Shown here piece after piece: positions 57,286 to 64,000 of a stretch of 64,000 nucleotides of DNA. A program made the position numbers and the translations under genes. A model generated the notes under the pieces. The model was not told where the DNA came from. It did not search any database and saw only the letters and a list, made by a program, of their open reading frames with translations. This DNA comes from Riptortus pedestris (lineage: Eukaryota; Arthropoda; Insecta; Hemiptera; Alydidae). The stretch's first letter is position 1. Every line of letters begins with the position of its first letter. The stretch covers positions 2,084,001 through 2,148,000 of the forward strand of contig CM032229.1 in assembly GCA_019009955.1 (NCBI GenBank). Reading direction: 5' to 3'.

Positions 57286-58362
57286 AAAAAGTCCATCACA
57301 CAGCAGCTGTGTAAACTAAGCAGATTTCCCACATGCTGGAATAACATACTACTGATCTCATCTGAGGATATATTCTCTACTTCCAACAACAACAAAAATC
57401 GGATTAATAGAAGTGAGTGGTTAATAAAATCATAATTTACAACAATATTACACTAACTATTTGCATGTATAATAATAATAAAGGTCTATGGAAATGAAAA
57501 TTTTGTATTTAAGCTTAGAATAAGACGTTTCATGGTATATTCTCTTATTTTCCAAGTGCGATTACTAAAAAGTCCATCACACAGGGGCTGCGTAAACTAG
57601 GCAGATTTCCTATGCGAAGATTTACAATAGATAAATATACATACAGGAAACACCACCTCAAATATTAAGTGAATAAATGCAAACGGGGATGAGAAATCTT
57701 TCAGTTACAAGTTAATAACTAGTAATAAGTAATCCAAAAAGTCCGTCACACAGGAGCTGCGTAAACTAAGCAGATTTTCCATGTGAAGTTTTACAATAGA
57801 GAAGCATATTGCTAACACAATACCACCCTGATTAAATACAAACGTAATGAGAAATCTTTCAGTTAATTAAAATAAATTCCCAACTGAAACATCTTCTGAT
57901 TTGTAAGAATAATTTATATTTTAATAACTCAAATTTTAGTAGTTGAAGAACTAAAGAAGGGGGGGCAGATGAACAGAACGTATTTGCATAAATCTCACAA
58001 AGTAACGAAGGTAAGGTAAGGTTAGAAGAAGCCTCCCACCTGAGCAGAGCAATGACGAAATGGCAGAACAACACCCGACCACAGACTTCATAAAAATGCA
58101 AATATCTCGGTTAATATCCAAGATAGAGCATAAATGGATATAACAATATTTATAGTAAATTTAATTTACAATTAGATTGGTTCTATACAATGTTTTGATC
58201 CGATGCATAATAACGAAGATATCTTGAATTTTCGACCCCCCCCCCCTCCCTCTTGTCCAATTTCAGCCATTAACGAACTTGATCTGTCTTTTTACATAAA
58301 ACGGTTAAATATCGAGTTTGGTAAAGATCAAACAAAAATTGCGACCGCTAGAGCGGTAACAG

Positions 58363-58430
<68 letters not shown>

Positions 58431-59234
58431 TTGTGAGTACCTCGGCTGTCTGCTCCAGCGGTTGGAATCTTCGTTGTTTTGCAAATTTTCGATGGAAATG
58501 CGTCCATCTTCGTCAGGCAAATAATTTAAATTAATTTGAATGCTACTTTAATCATATGGTTTGGATTTTATTTTATTTAATATGGTTTTCCATGTCTCAG
58601 AGAGTGACACCGTCCACGCCGTTTATCGTATTCGTTCTCGTGTTAATTTCTATTGCCTCTAGGACCAATCTTTTGCCGAGATGATCCTCTCTGTGTAAAA
58701 CTTTGGTCTCATCGAATTTAATTTGGTGAGAACAAATACTGGCGTGTCTAGCTATGGCCGATGTCTTTGTTCTCTGGTGTTTCAGTTCAGCCGTGTGCTG
58801 GCTGACTCTTGTCGCAGTCTTTCTTCCAGTCTGTCCCACGTAAACTTTACCGCAATCACATGGTGTCATGTAAACACCACTATCTTGTAAAATTTGGCTG
58901 TCTTTTGGACTTTTTAAATATTCACTAACTATTTTGTGGGGTTTAAATAAACCATATTAAATAAAATAAAATCCAAACCAAGAAATTAACACGAGAACGA
59001 ATACGATAAACGGCGTGGACGGTGTCACTCTCTCTGAGACATGGAAAACCATATTAAATAAAACCCAAACCATATGATTAAATTAGCTATACAAATTAAT
59101 TTAAATTATTTGCCTGACGAAGATGGACGCATTTCCATCGAAAATTTGAAAAACAACGAATATTCCAACCGCTGGAGCAGTCAGCCGAGGTACACACAAT
59201 GATAATACTCCCCAGCGATCCAGCCTCAAAAATA

Positions 59235-59290
<56 letters not shown>

Positions 59291-59411
59291 GAACGGACCT
59301 CATTTTCGTCATCTCCTGGGTAGGATCGATGGGCATTTGAAGAAAATTTTTGAAAATCGCGTCACGAGTTCGACGTCAATAGCTGATTTTCCTTAAGGGA
59401 AATCTGCTAAA
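57286..59411 (+). mobile_element. Abundant family, forward copies; last one split by a Penelope-like insertion
   Basis: Three successive 5' ends (57288, 57570, 57737) all read AAGTCC(A/G)TCACACAG. The last runs through the core to GCGACCGCTAGAGCGGTAAC and (AT)n at 58365-58428. It is interrupted by the Penelope foldback, resumes at (AT)n 59237-59284, and ends TTAAGGGAAATCTGCTAA at 59411. Confidence 0.8.
58429..59236 (-). mobile_element. Penelope-like element foldback with GIY-YIG endonuclease remnant
   Basis: The minus-strand frame 58945-58597 encodes SQILQDSGVYMTPCDCGKVY, VGQTGRKTATRVSQH and HREDHLGKRLVLEAIEI. GVY..VYVG, the Arg and the later Glu are the GIY-YIG nuclease signature of Penelope-like elements. 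The 3' part is repeated in opposite orientation at 58946-59205, giving inverted arms of ~215 bp. The left copy has a 2-base deletion causing an early TGA. The unit sits between (AT)n tracts. Confidence 0.85.
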
Positions 59412-60720
59412 ACAAATGAAGGGGGGGGGAGGGTCAACAGAACGTATTTGCATATATCTCACAAAGTAAAAGTTCAATGAAAGCAATATTCCATATTTAA
59501 CCTTTTAATGAAGTGTTTCATGATATATCAGCTTTTTATTAATATGACACTAGTGGAAGTGGGCGTTTACTGTAAGCCTAAAACTATAATATCTAAATAT
59601 CTCGGTTAGTACTCATTATACGGAAAATATTTATAGTAAATTGAATTTTCAATAATATTGTTTTTATACAATTTTTCAATTCGACTGTATAGTAACAGAG
59701 ATGTCTCGAATTTTCAAAAATCCTCTCCTCTAAACCCTCCTCCCGTGACCGATTTCAGCCGTTAACGAAATTGATATTTCCTTTATCATAAAACGACTAA
59801 ATATTAAGTTTGATAACGATTAAACAATAATTGCGACCGTTAGAGCGGTAACAGACAAATATTAGCAGATTTATGTAAAAAAAAAAAAACGATCAAGTTC
59901 CTTGACGGCTGAAATTGGACAAGGGAGGGGGGGGGTTAGAGGGGGAGAATTTCGAAAATTAGAAAAATCTCCGTTACATTACCTCCGGTCGAAAAAATGT
60001 ATAGAATCAATCTTATAGCAAATTAAAGGTACTATAAATATTGTTATGTACATTTATTCCCTATCTTGAATATTAACCTAGATATTTGCATTCTTCACTT
60101 TTCAGCCTTCAGCAAACCCCCACTTCGATTCAGGTCACTTAAACAATACTCGGCTTTGTAATAAACCGCCTCATTCGAAGTTTAAATACCTCATGTTGTT
60201 TTCAAGAGACATTTATTAAACGTGATACTTGCAAATATGTTCTGTTGACCCCCCCCCCTTTTTAAGTTTTTGGACTTCTTATATTTGATTGATTGAGATA
60301 AAAATTATTCTGATACATTGTAAATTACAGTACTAGATATAGTACAAAGTTTTCAATAAAATTAATATGTTATATTCTGATACATTTCAGTAATTATTTT
60401 TCTTTCCGGTAAGAAGTTGGCTGAACTGTTTGTTTACATTTCAGATGCTTTCGGTCGGAAAGCTTCTTATTATTGTTTGTATTTTTTCACGTAATATTCA
60501 CGGTGGTTTTTTTTTGGGTATGGACATTTATCTATTGTATAACTTCACGCGAGAAATCTGCTTAGTTTACGCAGCCCTTGCGTGACGGACTTTATAGATA
60601 GACAGGTACAGTTTTGAATGGACCTCATTTTCGTCATCTAGGTAGGAAAAATTTCGAAAATGTCGTCATGAGTACGACCTTATAGCTGATTTTCCTTAAG
60701 GGAAATCTACTAAAATCAAG
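59412..60720. mobile_element. Abundant family cluster in both orientations
   Basis: A forward core 59412-59870 abuts a reverse copy (to TTTACGCAGCCCTTGCGTGA at about 60588). A forward 3' end with hairpin TTTTCCTTAAGGGAAATCTA (60600-60715) follows. Confidence 0.7.
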
Positions 60721-60869
60721 AATTATTTACTTATAGAGTATTCCATCACTAAAAATATTAAAATACAGTATTAAGTATAGCTAATTAACTCGCACTAATG
60801 TTGATCTTCAGAGAGCATAATATATACCCATGTTAGCAAAATTCATTCCATAAATGCTATTAATTAACC

Positions 60870-60995
60870 TTCGCTGTGGACTACAATGGCTAATTGTGGC
60901 GGGTTATCTACAGGTTACCACCCTTTTCCAGCCTAGGTGGGGCTAAGGATTTTATTTAACGAGTTCGTCACTAAATAAATTCCTATTGACCAGGC
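60870..60995 (-). mobile_element. SINE fragment
   Basis: GGCGGGTTATCTACAGGTTA and CCACCCTTTTCCAGCC with AATAAATTCCTATTGACCAGG: tail and body in reverse, box B absent. Confidence 0.65.
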
Positions 60996-61474
60996 AAGTA
61001 TTCCCTGAATACATATACATAAATTTTACCATTTTCTTGATGTCTTCTCATAGAAAACTAATATATACTATTTTGTGGCAGGAAGTCATTAGCCAATATT
61101 TTGAAATTCATGTCTAATTTTTTTCAGATAAAGTGAATGGCGTCAAACATAAGTTTTGACTTCAAATCAAACCCCCATTCCTTTCGGTGGGAGTAAATTA
61201 TAAAATCCTTGTTTATATATAAAACGTACACAGTTCTATCTGAGCACTCTCATGGAAAACTAATGAATTATATTGAGTGACATTAAGTCAGAAATCAAAA
61301 CTTTGAAATGCATAAAACTAAAGAACGTATTAGGACAGAAAAATGTCTACTATACACAATTGGGATTTAAGGACGCCATGGAATTCCACGTAGTGAACTG
61401 GAAAGCCATAGTCTATGATGGGCAGAGAGATGGAGGAGGCTGGAAATGTTATGTCAACTAGACATACACACACA

Positions 61475-61894
61475 CAATTTTGAACGGCCCTCATTTTCGT
61501 CATCTCCGGAGTAGGATCAATGGCAGTTGAAGAAATGTTCCGAAAATCGCGTCATTATTACAACCCCAATAGCTGATTTACCTTGAGAGAAATAAGCTAA
61601 AAATCTGCAGAAATCTTTTGAGTCGTTATTCGGTGACTGGGTGACAAACGGACGGTCAAGATCTTCAATTTTGTCCTTTGTTCTTAGAATGGGTCTGAGA
61701 AACAAAAAAAAATCTATCCCCGCCAAATGTAAATAAACAATCAGACAAGCCTTAGTGTTTTAGCAGATTTCCCCTAAATTAAATCAGCTGTTGAGGTTTT
61801 ACTCATGCCGTGATTTTCGAATAATTTCTTCAAATGTCCATCGATACAACCAAGTAGATGACGAAAATGAGGCCCGTTCAAAAATTTATATGTA
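61475..61894. mobile_element. Two 3' fragments of the abundant family in opposite orientation
   Basis: Forward fragment 61475-61600 (TTTTGAACGGCCCTCATTTT to AGAAATAAGCTAA) and reverse fragment 61758-61894 (TTAGCAGATTTCCCCTAAAT to CCGTTCAAAAATTTATATG). Confidence 0.7.
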
Positions 61895-63022
61895 TACTAG
61901 CTTAGATACCCGGCTTCGCCCGGGAATTGATTTGAGGCTGAATGGTGATGGTATTTTTTTGTCAAGGCTTTACTTTGCACAATATTTTGACATTTACCCG
62001 TCCCAGTGTATAGGGTTAATACCCGTCGTTGGCATTTGTTAATAATAAGATTTTAATTTTTTATGTAAGTCTTCACTGTCCTCCAAATTGTCATATTTCC
62101 CGTCTCCTGTGCATTATGCATAAATTTCAATTATTAAGGACAAAATATTAACATACATTTGAATTAATTTTTCCAGGTGAGGTACCTGGTAGTTCATATT
62201 GAAATGGTGAGGCATGTTTGTCGAAAAACAAATAGACAATGAAATATCGCGAATTTTTATTTCAGGCCTCCCTCCCTTATAACCCCCACTCCCGTTCTAA
62301 CCTAAACATTTTAATTAGCTATATCATGGAAGAATTAATGCTAATTGACATACCGAGTTTTTTTAAGTTCGGTTTAATCGTTAGCGCCAAATGAAATTGT
62401 TCACTTCCGCTATAGGTTTTAGTGTATATCTCGTTTATAAATCGGTATACGAAAAAAAATTATATAACAAAAGTTACTCTAAATAACAAAATAAACAACT
62501 TTTGTTATGTGTATTTTAGCAGAAAAACCAATAGAAAACGAAATACCGCTAATTTTAAATTCAGGCCTCCCTTACAACCCCCTCTCCTGCCCGTACCTAG
62601 AAATGTTGGTACGCTTTATTATAATGATGACATTAGTGCTAATACACATACCGAGTTTTATTTAGTTTGGTTGAGTCTTTTGTGTCAAATTAAATTGTTC
62701 ACTTCCGCTATAGGTTTTAGCGTATATCTCGTTTATAAATCGGTATACGAAAAAATGTATATAACAAAAGTTACTCTAAATAACAAAATAAACAACTTTT
62801 GTTATATTCATATTTGCCGAAAAACCAATAGGAAACGAAATATCGCTATTTTTGATTTCATTTATAACCCCCACTCCTGTTCATCTCAGAGAATTTTAAT
62901 ATAGCCTAAAGTCTAAGATGGGTTAGTAGTAATATACATACCAAGTTTCAAAAAATTCGGTTCAGCCGTTTATGCGTGAAAAGGTAACAAACAAACAAAC
63001 AAACATACACGAAAGAAACAAA
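61895..63022 (+). mobile_element. TACTAGCT..CCCGG-type dispersed repeat, copy 3
   Basis: Begins TACTAGCTTAGATACCCGG and ends AACAAACAAACAAACATACA..AAAGAAACAAAA. It has three tandem internal units with the ACAAAAGTT..AACTTTTGT hairpin. On the left it replaces the microsatellite of a reverse copy of the abundant family (61758-61894). On the right it touches the 5' end of another copy (63024). Confidence 0.8.
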
Positions 63023-63023
63023 A

Positions 63024-64000
63024 GTCCGTCACGCAGGGGCTGCGTAAACTAAGCAGATTTCCCACGTGAAGTTTTACAATAGAGAAATCTGCCTAATAAT
63101 AACAGTAGTAGTAACCTATTCTCACGAGGACGAATAGTTAGTGAAACGGCCACACTAGCGCTCGGCGGAAACTCCCGAACATAGCCGACCACACTCACAA
63201 TACAAATGCAAATATCTCGGTTAATATTAAAGATCTAGAATAAATGTATAGAACAATATTTATAGTAATTTTAATTTGCAATAAGATTGGTTCTATACAA
63301 TTTTTCGATCCGACATATATTAACGGAGATATTTTGAATTTTCATAATTTCCCCCTCCCTCTAAAACACCCCTGGTCCGATTTCAGCCGTTAACGAACTT
63401 GATCTTTCTTTTTACATAAAACGACTAAATAACAAGTTTGGTAACGATCAAACAAATTCTGACGTCACGCAGGGGCTGCGTAAACTAAGCAGATTTCCCA
63501 CGTGAAGTTTTACAATAGAGAAATCTGCCTAATAACAACTGTAGTAGAAAGAAACCTCTAAACCTAAAACATTATTTAGGACGTAATAACCCAGTAGTTT
63601 CTAGCCCAAAAAACAGTTAACCTAACCTCTAAACCTATTCACGAGGGACGATAGTTATGGAAACGGCCGCCAGAGCTCTCGTCGGAAACTCCGAACATAG
63701 CCTATTGGTGACCACACGCAGAATACAAATGCAAATATCTCGGTTAATATTCAAGATAGAGAATTAATGTATAGAACAATATTTATAGTAAATTTAATTT
63801 GCAATAAGATTGGTTCTATACAATCTTTTGATCCGACGTATAGTAACGGAGATATTTCGAATTTTCGAACATCCTCCCCTCTAAACCCCCCCTCCCACTG
63901 GTCCGATTTCAGCCGTTAACGAACTTGATCTTTCTTTTTACATAAAACGCTTAAATATGAAGTTTGGTAAGGATCAAACAAAAATTGCGACCGCTAGAGC
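63024..64000 (+). mobile_element. Abundant family, two tandem forward copies running off the window
   Basis: 5' ends at 63024 and at about 63461, each with CGTCACGCAGGGGCTGCGTA and AGCAGATTTCCCACGTGAAG. The first is cut after GGTAACGATCAAACAAATTC. The second reaches GCGACCGCTAGAGC at the window edge and is close to the family consensus. Confidence 0.8.

Noticed and set aside
61273..61461. 62-codon plus-strand ORF near the right end
   Set aside because: Considered as an upstream calpain exon or separate gene, but it is on the wrong strand for calpain and shows no family features.

Overview
This is a eukaryotic window, most likely from an arthropod with a large, repeat-rich, AT-rich genome. 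There are no long bacterial-type ORFs. Short exons with GT..AG borders sit in introns filled with microsatellites, SINE-like elements, Penelope-like, non-LTR and LTR retroelement remnants, Tc1/mariner remnants and one very abundant microsatellite-bearing non-autonomous family. The arthropod assignment is an inference from the gene families and repeat types; no species is claimed.

Two genuine genes were found, and they converge tail to tail. On the + strand, nine exons (14237-40291) encode the C-terminal ~744 residues of a Friend-of-GATA/U-shaped multi-zinc-finger cofactor. It carries five CCHC fingers, C2H2 fingers, and three PxDLS-type candidate CtBP motifs; the 5' end lies left of the window. 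On the - strand, nine exons (57091-45612) encode the C-terminal 443 residues of a calpain-5/TRA-3-type calpain: end of the protease core, the beta-sandwich domain III and a C-terminal C2 domain. Its catalytic-Cys exons lie right of the window. For both genes, splice phases and reading frames agree across every junction I checked.

Layout: 1-14 kb holds only repeats and remnants (a non-LTR fragment, SINEs, a Penelope foldback, a decayed Ty3/gypsy-like LTR element, and a ~1 kb family beginning with a CCCGG..CCGGG terminus). 14.2-40.3 kb is the FOG gene. Its first intron begins with a ~1.3 kb minisatellite abutting the splice donor and also contains a ~560 bp foldback. 40.3-45.6 kb is the gap between the two genes. 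45.6-57.1 kb is the calpain gene, with a Tc1 foldback, SINEs, a reverse-transcriptase fragment and a deleted transposase in its introns. 57.1-64 kb is almost wholly repeats, including a Penelope foldback inserted in the microsatellite core of the abundant family. By eye, that family covers about a quarter of the window.

The observations most worth testing are: tandem in-frame acceptors 12 nt apart that would remove four residues from a FOG CCHC finger; replacement of the calpain catalytic Asn-Pro-Trp-Gly by Asp-Pro-Arg-Glu; a minisatellite that appears to be seeded at an exon/intron border; a near-perfect 42-bp hairpin in a FOG intron; and the Helentron/HINE-like architecture of the dominant repeat.
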